From: Candidatus Acutalibacter stercorigallinarum
GTDB lineage: Bacteria > Bacillota > Clostridia > Oscillospirales > Acutalibacteraceae
DNA length: 36,815 nt
Assembly (NCBI GenBank): GCA_019112625.1
Contig: DXIW01000005.1
Span: forward strand, 1 to 36,815
Reading direction: 5' to 3'
The translations under genes and the position numbers were made by a program. A model generated the notes under the pieces. It searched no databases. It saw nothing but the letters and a program-made list of their open reading frames with translations, and was not told the DNA's origin. Below are positions 11,749 to 19,308 of the stretch, one piece after another (position 1 is the first letter of the stretch; the number at the start of each line of letters is the position of its first letter).

Positions 11749-12852
11749 TTACTCCGTTTTCAGCCGCACAGGCAGCACCAGGAACAGGAAGCTGTCCCCC
11801 TCCTTGGGCAGGACCTTCATGGGGCTCAGCGGCCCGCTGAGCTGCACCCGCACCTCATCGCACTCGGTGTTGCGCAGGGCGTCCAGCAGGTAGCGGTTGT
11901 TAAAGCCGATCTCCACCGCCTCGCCGGTCATCTCGGCGGAGATCTGGTCGCTGGCCCGGCCCATGGAGGTGGTGCACAGCAGGCGGATCTCCCCGTCCTC
12001 AAAGTGGCAGCGCACCGGGCTCTTCAGCCGGTCGGTGATGAGCAGGGACACACGCTCCACGCTGTCGATGGCCTCCCGCACCCGCAGCACCACCTGGGTC
12101 TTGCTCTCGGCGGGGATGGCGGCCTTGTAGTTCAAAAACTCGCCCTCCAGCAGGCTGGAGATCACGGTGTAGTTGTCGATGGTGAACAGGATATGCCGCC
12201 GGCCCGCGGCCAGCTCCACCTTGTCGTCGCTGTCCTTCAAGAGCTTCAGAATCTCCGTCAAAGTCTTGCCCGGCACCACGAAGGACAGGTCCTGGGGGAA
12301 GTCCACGGGCTCGGTGCGCTTGGCCAGGCGGTAGCCGTCCACCGATACCACGTCCAGCATGCCGTTCTCAATGTGGAACAGGCTGCCCTGGTGGATGGGC
12401 TTGGCGTCGCTCTCCGCCACGGCGAACACGGTCTGGCGGATCATGCTCTTCAAGACCCCGGCGGGCAGCTGGATGGCGGTGGCGTCGGTGAGCTTGGGCA
12501 GCTCGGGGAACTCCTCCGCCGGGATGCCGATAAGGGAGAACTTGCTGTAGCCGCTCTCGATGGTGGCCATGTTCTTCTCGTCCACGGTGACGGTGATGGT
12601 CTCATCGGGGGTGCGGCGGACGATGTCGGAGAAAATTTTGGCGCTGAGCACCGACCGGCCCGCCTCCGCCGTGTGGGAGGGGATGGTGGTGGTGATGCCC
12701 AGCTCCAGGTCGTAGGCGCACAGCTCCAGGCTGTTTTCCCCGGCGGTGAGGAGGATGCCCTCCAAAGCCGGGATGGAGGTCTTGTTGGAGACGGCCCGCT
12801 GGATATTGGAGACAGCTTCTACAATGTCGCTTTTGTTCACGGTAAATTTCAT
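11749..12852 (-). CDS. dnaN: DNA polymerase III sliding clamp (beta subunit)
   Basis: The 367-residue beta clamp, which forms a ring dimer around DNA and tethers polymerase III and many partners. It begins MKFTVNKSDIVEAVSNIQRAVSNKTSIPALEGILL, and shows the repeated clamp domains with GIPAEEFPELP near the end of domain 1 and a C-terminal LPVRLKTE, which forms part of the partner-binding pocket (usual ending MPMR/LPVR). Length is normal. AAAGGTGA precedes the ATG. It follows dnaA after a 262-bp gap that holds the probable origin, and leads the dnaN-yaaA-recF-remB transcript. Confidence 0.98.
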   Translation of the reverse strand: MKFTVNKSDIVEAVSNIQRAVSNKTSIPALEGILLTAGENSLELCAYDLELGITTTIPSHTAEAGRSVLSAKIFSDIVRRTPDETITVTVDEKNMATIESGYSKFSLIGIPAEEFPELPKLTDATAIQLPAGVLKSMIRQTVFAVAESDAKPIHQGSLFHIENGMLDVVSVDGYRLAKRTEPVDFPQDLSFVVPGKTLTEILKLLKDSDDKVELAAGRRHILFTIDNYTVISSLLEGEFLNYKAAIPAESKTQVVLRVREAIDSVERVSLLITDRLKSPVRCHFEDGEIRLLCTTSMGRASDQISAEMTGEAVEIGFNNRYLLDALRNTECDEVRVQLSGPLSPMKVLPKEGDSFLFLVLPVRLKTE

Positions 12853-12900
12853 AATGGGTCACCTTTCCGGCCCGCCCCGGACAAAAAGGGGGGGAAGGCC

Positions 12901-13114
12901 TTTTTTCTCTATCTCTATGTTTTTAGATTTCGTAGTAGTAATAAGGGCTGTGGATTTGTGGAAAAAGGGAAAATCCCTTGATTCCCCGGGAAAAACCGGC
13001 GCCCTCTTTTTCCCTTTCTGCTGTGGACAGGCTGTGCAGGGCGGGGGAAAAGGGAAAACTTTCCCCAACGCTGTGAAAAGCCTGTTTGTGGAATGTGGAG
13101 GGAAATGTGGAAGA
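12901..13114. other. Probable oriC: DnaA-box cluster with DnaA-trio-like unwinding element
   Basis: The dnaN-dnaA gap holds six sites with core TGTGGA, all in the same orientation: 12949, 12957, 13022, 13087, 13094 and 13106 (first base of each 9-mer). The 12957 site (TGTGGAAAA) is one base from the consensus. Directly 5' of the first box, after the short GC spacer GGGC (12945-12948), is TAGTAGTAATAA (12933-12944). Read 3' to 5' away from the box this gives four DnaA-trios, the arrangement of the basal unwinding system described in B. subtilis. An AT-rich tract (12901-12932) continues outward and would be the melting site. Box quality is modest and no experiment is available. Confidence 0.75.
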
Positions 13115-14437
13115 TCAGCGGCTGCGGATGTTCTTGATGATGTCGTCCACCAGGGCCTTGGTGCGGGGGTCCTTCTTGATGTTCTTCTCCGCCTGGCGGA
13201 TGGCGTATACCACGGTGGAGTGGTCCCGGCCGCCAAAGGTCTGGCCGATCTCCACCATGGACATCTGGGTGATCTCCCGGGCGATGTACATGGACAGCTG
13301 CCGGGCGGTGGAGATGTTGGCGCTGCGCTTCTGGGAGCGGATGTCCTCGGGGGTGATGCCCCCGGGCACGTTGCCACTGTAGGTGCGGGCCACCTCCTCG
13401 ATGATCTTGTCCACGGTCACCGGGGCGGGCTGGTTGTTGTTGATGATGTCGCTGATGGCCGCCTGGGCGGTGGCGATGTTGATGGGCTTGTTCTCCAGCA
13501 GGTGGTAGGCCCGCAGCTTCTTTACCGTGCCCTCCAGCTGGCGGATGTTGCTCTTTATTTTATTGGCGATGTACTCGCACACCGCCTCGGGGATCTCGAA
13601 GTGGAGGCTCTCCGCCTTCCGGGCGATGATGGCCACCCGGGTCTCGAACTCCGGAGGCTGCACGTCGGCCAGCAGGCCCCACTCGAACCGGGTTTTCAGC
13701 CGGTCGCTTAAAATGGAGATGTCCTTGGGGGGGCGGTCCGCGGTGAGGACAATCTGCTTTTTGGCGTCGTAGAGGGTATTGAAGGTATGGAAGAACTCCT
13801 CCTCGGTGGAGGCCTTGCCGGCGATGAACTGGATGTCGTCCATCAGAAACAGGTCCGCTTTACGGTACTTCTCCCGGAAGGCCGGGGTGGTGCCCCGGGC
13901 GATGGCGTCGATGATCTCGTTGGTGAAAGCCTCGCTTTTGGCGTAGACCACAGATTTGTCGGGGAAGTTTTTCTTGAACTCCGCGGCCACGGCGTTTAAG
14001 AGGTGGGTCTTGCCCAGGCCGGAGTTGCCGTAGATGAACAGGGGGTTGTAGAGGATGGCTGGTTGGGAGGCCACCGCCTGGCAGGCCGCGTGGGCAAACC
14101 GGTTGGAGGGCCCCACCACAAAGGTGCCGAAGGTCAACTCGTAGCCGTCCTCGGCGGGCTCCTCCTGCTTGGGGGCGGCGTGCTCCTCGGGCACGCAGAG
14201 GGAGAAGCGGATCTGGGAGCCGAACACGTTCTCGAAGGCCTCCCCCAGCAGGTCGCTGTAGCAGCGCAGCAGCGTCTGCTTGTGGAAATCGTTGGGCGCC
14301 TCGATAATGGCCACGCCCTCCCCAAAATCCAGGGAGACGGGCTTCAGGCGGCTGAACCACGTTTTATAAGCCACGTCCGTAATCTTGGACTGGCAGTAAT
14401 CACAGATAAGTTCCCATGCTTGATCGAATGACTCCAA
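13115..14437 (-). CDS. dnaA: Chromosomal replication initiator DnaA
   Basis: The initiator ATPase that binds DnaA boxes and melts oriC; 440 residues from the chosen start. Domain I includes WELICDYCQSKITDVAYKTWFSRLKP; the linker is short; the AAA+ domain has Walker A GNSGLGKTH (about 137-145) and Walker B LFLMDDIQF (about 196-204); domain IV has the DnaA signature GGRDHSTVVYAIRQAE. The TTG at 14437 is taken as start because GGAGGG lies 8 bases upstream and the result matches the usual N-terminus; the ATG at 14533 would add 32 unlike residues and lies inside the promoter. Transcription runs from the extended -10 promoter at 14524-14552. Confidence 0.97.
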   Translation of the reverse strand: MESFDQAWELICDYCQSKITDVAYKTWFSRLKPVSLDFGEGVAIIEAPNDFHKQTLLRCYSDLLGEAFENVFGSQIRFSLCVPEEHAAPKQEEPAEDGYELTFGTFVVGPSNRFAHAACQAVASQPAILYNPLFIYGNSGLGKTHLLNAVAAEFKKNFPDKSVVYAKSEAFTNEIIDAIARGTTPAFREKYRKADLFLMDDIQFIAGKASTEEEFFHTFNTLYDAKKQIVLTADRPPKDISILSDRLKTRFEWGLLADVQPPEFETRVAIIARKAESLHFEIPEAVCEYIANKIKSNIRQLEGTVKKLRAYHLLENKPINIATAQAAISDIINNNQPAPVTVDKIIEEVARTYSGNVPGGITPEDIRSQKRSANISTARQLSMYIAREITQMSMVEIGQTFGGRDHSTVVYAIRQAEKNIKKDPRTKALVDDIIKNIRSR

Positions 14438-14523
14438 GAGACTGTCCCTCCAAATTTGTGGTTTCCCGGCAGTTTTCAGGTCATGGGCCGGGGCCGCGGG
14501 GAAAACGCCGATATACGTTATTA

Positions 14524-14552
14524 AGTATAGCACAGACCAGAAGTTTTTTCAA
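14524..14552 (-). promoter_or_regulatory. Promoter for dnaA
   Basis: Minus strand: -35 TTGAAA (14552-14547), 17-bp spacer, extended -10 TGCTATACT (-10 hexamer 14529-14524). The start site falls about 80 bp upstream of the TTG start codon. Confidence 0.75.
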
Positions 14553-14746
14553 ATCTTTTCTTCTGGGGCCAAACGGGGCCAAAACCGGCTTTTCCCGGGA
14601 AAAAGCCGGGCTTTTGCGGGACTTTTCGGGCCCTTTTCGCCCCAGGGCTTTCTCAAAAAAGCACTACTTCTTGTGGATAGGGCAGCCTTTATCCCCAAGA
14701 GAGGCCGGAAAGCCCCCAAAAGCCCCAAATCCCTGAAAATTTGGTG

Positions 14747-14776
14747 TTGACAGGCGGGGACAGGATACGTTATAAT
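14747..14776 (+). promoter_or_regulatory. Promoter for rpmH operon
   Basis: Consensus -35 TTGACA (14747-14752) and -10 TATAAT (14771-14776) with an 18-bp spacer, 42 bp upstream of rpmH. A small hairpin ACCC-GCAA-GGGT follows in the leader (about 14781-14792). Confidence 0.85.
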
Positions 14777-14818
14777 AATTACCCGCAAGGGTAAGTACCC
14801 CGAAAGGAGGGTTTTTAT

Positions 14819-14953
14819 ATGCTGAGAACGTATCAGCCGAAGAAGCTGCACAGAAAAAAGGAGCACGGCTTCCGCAAGAGAATGTCGGACAGAAACGGAC
14901 GCAAGGTACTGGCACGCCGCAGAGCGAAAGGCAGAGCGCGTCTTTCCTATTGA
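14819..14953 (+). CDS. rpmH: 50S ribosomal protein L34
   Basis: A 44-residue, very basic protein starting [20 protein letters not shown] and ending in [10 protein letters not shown], the full L34 pattern (HGFRKRM...[13 protein letters not shown]). It is a structural protein of the large ribosomal subunit. AAAGGAGG lies 8 bases before the ATG. As in most bacteria it heads the cluster rpmH-rnpA-yidD-yidC next to dnaA, transcribed in the opposite direction. Confidence 0.98.
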   Translation: MLRTYQPKKLHRKKEHGFRKRMSDRNGRKVLARRRAKGRARLSY

Positions 14954-15034
14954 TGACGCTTGAAAGGTCACCTGGGCGGGTGGCCTTTCTTTGTTATCCG
15001 GCCGCTTAGGGAAAAACTGCGCGGGAGCTGTGGG

Positions 15035-15388
15035 ATGGACAAGATCGTTTCCATTTGTAAAAACAACGAATTCCGGCGGGCCTATGCCCGGGGAAAGAGC
15101 TATGTGACCCCCCTGGTGGTGGTCTACGTAGTGAAAAACCGGCGCAAAGAGGCCCGGGTGGGCATCACCACCAGCAAAAAGGTGGGCAACGCCGTGCAGC
15201 GCAACCGGTCCCGCCGGGTGCTGCGGGAGGCCTACCGCCAGCTGGCGGACCGGGTAAAGCCCGGCTACGACCTGGTGCTGGTGGCCCGGGGCCGCACCCC
15301 CTTTGTCAAGAGCACCCAGGTGCAGCGCCACCTGGAGAGACAGCTTTACGACGCCGGGGTCCTTCGGGAGGAGGTACCAAAGCCGTGA
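15035..15388 (+). CDS. rnpA: Ribonuclease P protein component
   Basis: The 117-residue protein cofactor of RNase P, which with the catalytic RNA matures the 5' ends of tRNAs. The start region [15 protein letters not shown] and the hallmark RNR motif in [16 protein letters not shown] are present, followed by GYDLVLVAR. The ATG at 15035 has GGAG 7 to 8 bases upstream; an earlier in-frame start would add residues that do not fit the family. The stop codon overlaps the GTG start of yidD. Confidence 0.96.
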   Translation: MDKIVSICKNNEFRRAYARGKSYVTPLVVVYVVKNRRKEARVGITTSKKVGNAVQRNRSRRVLREAYRQLADRVKPGYDLVLVARGRTPFVKSTQVQRHLERQLYDAGVLREEVPKP

Positions 15389-15624
15389 AGCAGGTGCTGT
15401 TGTGGCTCATCCGGTTTTACCGGAAGGCCATCTCTCCCCGCAAGCCCGGCATGTGCAAGTATATCCCCACCTGCTCCCAGTATGGCCTGGAGGCCATCGA
15501 GCGGTTCGGGGCCCTGAAAGGCGGGGCCCTTACGGTGTGGCGCGTCCTGCGCTGCAACCCCTGGAGCCGGGGCGGTTACGACCCGGTGCCCGAAAAAAAG
15601 GAAAAGCGGAACAGACAAGACTAA
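15385..15624 (+). CDS. yidD: Membrane protein insertion efficiency factor YidD
   Basis: A 79-residue small protein with an amphipathic N-terminal helix ([18 protein letters not shown]) and the conserved [15 protein letters not shown] and [14 protein letters not shown] motifs. YidD aids insertion of membrane proteins together with YidC. It begins at a GTG that overlaps the rnpA stop by four bases; GGAGGAGG stands upstream, so translation is coupled to rnpA. The Cys-rich motif and gene position make the call firm. Confidence 0.95.
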   Translation: MKQVLLWLIRFYRKAISPRKPGMCKYIPTCSQYGLEAIERFGALKGGALTVWRVLRCNPWSRGGYDPVPEKKEKRNRQD

Positions 15625-15661
15625 GCCCCTGGGAAGCGGAGAGGAGAAAAGCTGGCCCACT

Positions 15662-16741
15662 ATGCAGATTTTGAATTTTTTCGGAAGTATCCTTGGCTAC
15701 CTGCTCTGGTTTTTATACACGATCTTTCGGAACTACGGCGTAGCCATCATTTTGTTTACCCTGATCTTGAAGGTAGTGCTCTTCCCCATGAGCATCAAGC
15801 AGCAGAAAAGCATGGCCTCCCAGACGAAAATGGCGGCCAAGCAGAAGGAGCTGCAGAAAAAGTACGCCAACAACAAGCAGAAATATAACGAAGAGCTGAT
15901 GAAGCTCTACGAGAAAGAGGGCGTGAACCCCAGCAGCGGCTGCCTGGTGTCCTTTTTGCCGCTGCCCATCATGCTGGGCATTTATTACTCGGTGATCATG
16001 CCCCTCTCCAATACCCTGCACATCTCTTCCGAGGCCATTTCCCTGGCCACGGATTATATCTCGAAAATTCCCGGCATGGTGGCCTCCGCCACCAGCGGGG
16101 GCGGGCTCTATTCCGAGATGGAGATCATCCGGAATTTTGAGGCCCTGAAGGGGAGCCTGACCATGTTCACCCCCGAGGACCTGGAGAAGATCGAGTTCTT
16201 CTCCCAGGGCTTCCACTTCTTCGGGCTGGACCTGCTGGCCACCCCCTGGGGCTCCGCCTTCCTCACCTTTTTGTGGGTCATCCCGGTGCTCTCTCTGGTG
16301 AGCAACTTCGGGATGCAGTTCTACATGAGCCACAAGCAGAAGCTCCAGGGCCAGGACCAGCCCGGCTGCATGAAGGGCATGATGTATGTGCTGCCCCTCA
16401 TCAGCGTGTACTGGGCGTTTATCATGCCCGCGGCCGTGGGCTTCTACTGGGTGATCTCCTCGGTTACCAGCTTTTTGCAGACCCTGGTGATCAACCGGTA
16501 TTTCAGCGTGGACCAGATGACCGCTATGGCAGAGGCCCGCAGGGCCGCCACCCTGGAGCTGGCGGAGGCCTCGGTAAGGCCGCTGCCCGCCTCGGTGCAG
16601 AAGGAGCTGGCCGACCGGCTGGCCGCCGGCCCCCAGCAGAAGCAGGGGAAGGACGACCAGGCCAAAAAGCAGGGCCAGAAAAAGAAAAAGAGCGGGAAGA
16701 GCTCCGGTGACTCCAGTACGTATGTAGGCACGAAAAAGTGA
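15662..16741 (+). CDS. yidC: Membrane protein insertase YidC/OxaA
   Basis: A 359-residue insertase of the YidC/Oxa1 family that places proteins in the cytoplasmic membrane, with or without Sec. Five membrane segments are visible, with the conserved LILKVVLFPMSIKQQKSM after the first core helix. The hydrophilic-groove Arg known from Bacillus SpoIIIJ is Lys here, as seen in many clostridial homologs. There is no lipobox Cys. The C-terminal tail is Lys/Gln-rich and positively charged, of the type that binds ribosomes. It lies between yidD and jag, the usual operon. In spore formers a YidC paralog (SpoIIIJ) is needed for sporulation; no second copy is seen here. Confidence 0.97.
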   Translation: MQILNFFGSILGYLLWFLYTIFRNYGVAIILFTLILKVVLFPMSIKQQKSMASQTKMAAKQKELQKKYANNKQKYNEELMKLYEKEGVNPSSGCLVSFLPLPIMLGIYYSVIMPLSNTLHISSEAISLATDYISKIPGMVASATSGGGLYSEMEIIRNFEALKGSLTMFTPEDLEKIEFFSQGFHFFGLDLLATPWGSAFLTFLWVIPVLSLVSNFGMQFYMSHKQKLQGQDQPGCMKGMMYVLPLISVYWAFIMPAAVGFYWVISSVTSFLQTLVINRYFSVDQMTAMAEARRAATLELAEASVRPLPASVQKELADRLAAGPQQKQGKDDQAKKQGQKKKKSGKSSGDSSTYVGTKK

Positions 16742-16760
16742 GTGGAAAGGATGGAAAGCC

Positions 16761-17591
16761 ATGACAAGAGAAGCCATTGCTAAGGGCGAGACCGTAGAGA
16801 TCGCGTTTGCCAACGCCTGCCGTGAGCTTGGTGTGGACACCACCGAGGCGGAATGTGAGATCTTGGAGATGCCTACCAAAAAGACCTTCGGCTTGTTTGG
16901 GGGCAGCCCCGCCAGGGTGCGGGCCTATATCGAGGAAAACAAGCCCGCCGAGGAGGCGGCTGCCTACCTGAAGAACATCCTGCGGGAGATGGGCCTGCCC
17001 GGCGTGGAGATCCAGATCCAGGAGGAGGAGGCCGGTGCGGCCCTTACCCTCAGCGGGGAGGACGTGGGCTTCATCATCGGGCACCGGGGCGAGACCCTGG
17101 ACGCCCTGCAGTATCTGGCTTCTCTGGTGGCCAACCACGTGGAGGACTCCTATTACCGCATCACCCTGGACGTGGGCAACTACCGGGAGAAGCGGAAGGA
17201 GACCCTGGAGGCCCTGGGCAAGAAGATGGCGGCCCGGGCGGTAAAGACCGGCCGCAACGCCTCTTTGGAGCCCATGAACCCCTACGAGCGCAGGATCATC
17301 CACACCGCCGTGCAGACGGTGGAGGGGGCCAAATCCTGGAGCGAGGGCGAGGACCTGGCCCGGCATGTGGTCATCGGGCCCGAGGGCGGCGAGCGCGTCC
17401 AGCGCCGGAACAACGACCGGCGGGGCAGCCGGAACGACCGCCGGGGCGGCGGCCGGTACGACCGGGACCGGAGAGGTCCCCGGCCCCCCAGAAGCTCCGC
17501 CCCCAAGACCAACCCTGCCCCCCGCAGCGAGGGGCCCAAGGCGGACGATCCCAACACGCCCATCTACGGGAAGATCGAGGCCAAAAAATAA
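16761..17591 (+). CDS. jag: RNA-binding protein Jag/KhpB with long RG-rich tail
   Basis: A 276-residue RNA-binding protein. Domain order is the N-terminal Jag_N domain (GETVEIAFANACRELGVD, up to about residue 50), a KH domain with the GxxG loop GHRG (about residue 110), and an R3H domain (NPYERRIIHTAVQ). The last 60 residues, after VVIGPEGGERVQRR, are low complexity: repeats of RGS, RGG, RYDRDRRG, then Pro-rich. This basic, probably disordered tail is longer than in B. subtilis Jag, which stops soon after R3H, and would add a second nonspecific RNA contact. The gene sits 19 bp after yidC. Jag/KhpB in relatives affects cell division and post-transcriptional control. Confidence 0.93.
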   Translation: MTREAIAKGETVEIAFANACRELGVDTTEAECEILEMPTKKTFGLFGGSPARVRAYIEENKPAEEAAAYLKNILREMGLPGVEIQIQEEEAGAALTLSGEDVGFIIGHRGETLDALQYLASLVANHVEDSYYRITLDVGNYREKRKETLEALGKKMAARAVKTGRNASLEPMNPYERRIIHTAVQTVEGAKSWSEGEDLARHVVIGPEGGERVQRRNNDRRGSRNDRRGGGRYDRDRRGPRPPRSSAPKTNPAPRSEGPKADDPNTPIYGKIEAKK

Positions 17592-17600
17592 GGACTTTGC

Positions 17601-17635
17601 AGGAGGGCGTCCGCCGGGCGCCCTCCTTTTCTGTA
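17601..17635 (+). terminator. Terminator-like hairpin between jag and mnmE
   Basis: A 9-bp perfect stem (17601-17609 with 17619-17627; arms AGGAGGGCG / CGCCCTCCT) followed by TTTTCT. The U-tract is short, so partial termination within the rpmH-to-mnmG operon is more likely than a full stop. Confidence 0.55.
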
Positions 17636-17650
17636 AGGAGGGAACAGGCT

Positions 17651-19027
17651 ATGCCAGAGGGCGAGAGGACCATCGCCGCCATCTCCACCGGGGCGGCGCC
17701 GGGGGGCATCGGCATCGTGCGTGTCTCCGGGCCGGAGGCCAGGGCTGTGGCGGACCGGGTGTTCCGGGGCCGGAACGGGCGGCAAATCGCCCAGATGCAG
17801 GGCTATACCGCCGCCCTGGGCGGGGCGTACACCGCCGCCGGGGAGAAGCTGGACGACGTGGTGGCCCTGGTGTTCGCCGCCCCCAAAAGTTACACCGGGG
17901 AGGACGTGGTGGAGCTCTCCTGCCACGGGGGGCTGTACCTCACCCGGCGTTTGCTCCAGGAGGTGCTGGCCGCCGGGGCCTCCCCCGCCCAGCCGGGGGA
18001 GTTCACCCGCCGGGCCTTCCTCAACGGGAAGATGGACCTGACCCAGGCGGAGGCGGTGATGGAGCTCATCGGCGCGGGGGGCGAGCAGGCCGCCCGGGAG
18101 GCCCAGGCCGGCAGCAGCGGGGCCCTGTCCCAGCGGGTGGGAGCCATCCGGGAGGAGCTCACCGGGCTGGGGGCGCACCTGGCCGCCTGGGCGGATTTTC
18201 CCGAGGAGGACGTGCCCGCTGTGGAAAACCAGGCCCTGTCCCAGAGCCTGGAGCACGCCGCGCAGGAGCTTTCCCGGCTGCTGGAGAGCTTTGACGTGGG
18301 AAAGGTGTACCGGGAGGGGGTGCGCACGGTGATCGCCGGGCGGCCCAACGCGGGGAAGTCCACCCTGATGAACCTGCTGGCCGGGTGCCAGCGGTCCATT
18401 GTCACCCAGTACGCCGGCACCACCCGGGACGTGGTGGAGGAGACGGTGCTGCTGGGGGGCATCCCCCTGCGGCTGGCGGACACCGCGGGCCTGCGGGACA
18501 CCGACGACCCGGTGGAGAGCATCGGGGTGGCGGCGGCCCGGGAGCGGGTGCAGACCGCTGACCTGGTGCTGGCGGTGTTCGACTCCTCCCAGGAGCTGGA
18601 ACGGGAGGACTTGGAGTTAGCTGAAAGTTTAAGTACGATCCCGGCGGTGGCGGTGGTGAACAAGACCGACTTGCCCTCCAAAATCGATTTGGAGCAGGTG
18701 CGGAAACATTTCTCCCACGTGGCGTGTATTTCCGCGGCCTCGGGGGAGGGGCTGGAAGAGCTGCAGGAGGAGATCACCGCTCTATTGGGCACCGGGAACT
18801 TTGACCCCGGTGCGGGGATGCTCTTCACCGAGCGCCAGCGCCACCACGCCCGGGCCGCCCTGGAGGCCCTGCGGGAAGCGGAGAACGCCCTGGCCCTGGG
18901 CATGACCCTGGACGCGGTGACCGTCTGCGTGGAGGACGCCCTGAACGCTTTGTACGCCCTCACCGGGGAGACAGCCTCGGAGGAAGTGGTGGACCAGGTG
19001 TTTGAGACTTTCTGTGTGGGTAAGTAA
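17651..19027 (+). CDS. mnmE: tRNA modification GTPase MnmE
   Basis: A 458-residue GTPase that with MnmG installs the carboxymethylaminomethyl (or aminomethyl) group at U34 of tRNAs reading NNA/NNG codons. The N-terminal formyl-THF-binding domain begins TIAAISTGAAPGGIGIVRVSG. The inserted Ras-like G domain has G1 GRPNAGKST (about residues 229-237), the switch region with GTTRD, G3 DTAG, and G4 NKTD. The protein ends in FETFCVGK with the conserved C-terminal Cys needed for activity. GGAGGG precedes ATG 17651; a TTG 54 bases earlier lies in the jag-side hairpin and was rejected. Confidence 0.97.
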   Translation: MPEGERTIAAISTGAAPGGIGIVRVSGPEARAVADRVFRGRNGRQIAQMQGYTAALGGAYTAAGEKLDDVVALVFAAPKSYTGEDVVELSCHGGLYLTRRLLQEVLAAGASPAQPGEFTRRAFLNGKMDLTQAEAVMELIGAGGEQAAREAQAGSSGALSQRVGAIREELTGLGAHLAAWADFPEEDVPAVENQALSQSLEHAAQELSRLLESFDVGKVYREGVRTVIAGRPNAGKSTLMNLLAGCQRSIVTQYAGTTRDVVEETVLLGGIPLRLADTAGLRDTDDPVESIGVAAARERVQTADLVLAVFDSSQELEREDLELAESLSTIPAVAVVNKTDLPSKIDLEQVRKHFSHVACISAASGEGLEELQEEITALLGTGNFDPGAGMLFTERQRHHARAALEALREAENALALGMTLDAVTVCVEDALNALYALTGETASEEVVDQVFETFCVGK

Positions 19028-19039
19028 GTCCGTGACCGG

Positions 19040-19260
19040 ACAGGACAGGAAAATCCCTCCGCTGAAGGGCGCTCCGGGATTTTAAGGGATGGGTGGGAGT
19101 AAGCCGCAAGAACCGCGGTTTTGCGGAGCAAAATGGGAGTTTTGCGAACTCCCAAGGGGTTCTTGCCGAGTTAGCTGAGCGTAAGCGAGGATAACTCGTG
19201 GGGACAAGAAAATTCCTCTGCACTACGTGCGCCGGAATTTTGAGGGCGGCTTGTCCCTAA
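19040..19260. repeat. Intergenic array of nested inverted repeats (mnmE-mnmG)
   Basis: The 281-bp gap after mnmE is almost entirely inverted repeats. First hairpin: AAAATCCC (19050-19057) with GGGATTTT (19076-19083). Second: GCAAGAACC (19106-19114) with GGTTCTTGC (19158-19166), enclosing two inner hairpins, TTTTGC/GCAAAA and TGGGAGTT/AACTCCCA. Third: CGAGTTA (19167-19173) with TAACTCG (19192-19198). Fourth: GGGACAAG (19201-19208) with CTTGTCCC (19250-19257), enclosing AAAATTCC/GGAATTTT and GCAC/GTGC. The first and fourth are diverged direct copies, sharing GGACA, AAAATNCC, GCGC, GGNATTTT and GGG in the same order. No long T-run marks it as a simple terminator. Confidence 0.75.
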
Positions 19261-19308
19261 TCCCAGTTATGGGTAGAAAGAATGTGAAGAAATGCGAGGT
19301 GAAACGAT

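Larger units (their letters stand above)
14438..14818. other. dnaA-rpmH intergenic region (secondary origin-side region)
   Basis: This 381-bp gene-free stretch carries divergent promoters for dnaA and rpmH. It has only two weak DnaA-box-like sites: TGTGGATAG (14672-14680, one mismatch) and TTATCCCCA (14689-14697, one mismatch). A 25-base near-perfect palindrome at 14585-14609 is centred on CCCGGG, and its core TTTCCCGGGAAA (14591-14602) matches the middle 12 bases of the Noc-binding consensus known from B. subtilis. Bipartite origins in Bacillota use both flanks of dnaA, so this region could contribute to initiation, but the box content is much poorer than in the dnaN-dnaA gap. Confidence 0.5.

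Noticed and set aside
19086..19120. T-box-like pieces GGGTGGG and ACCGCGG upstream of mnmG
   Set aside because: They are separated and belong to different stems; no contiguous T-box or specifier stem exists, and mnmG is not an amino-acid-related gene.
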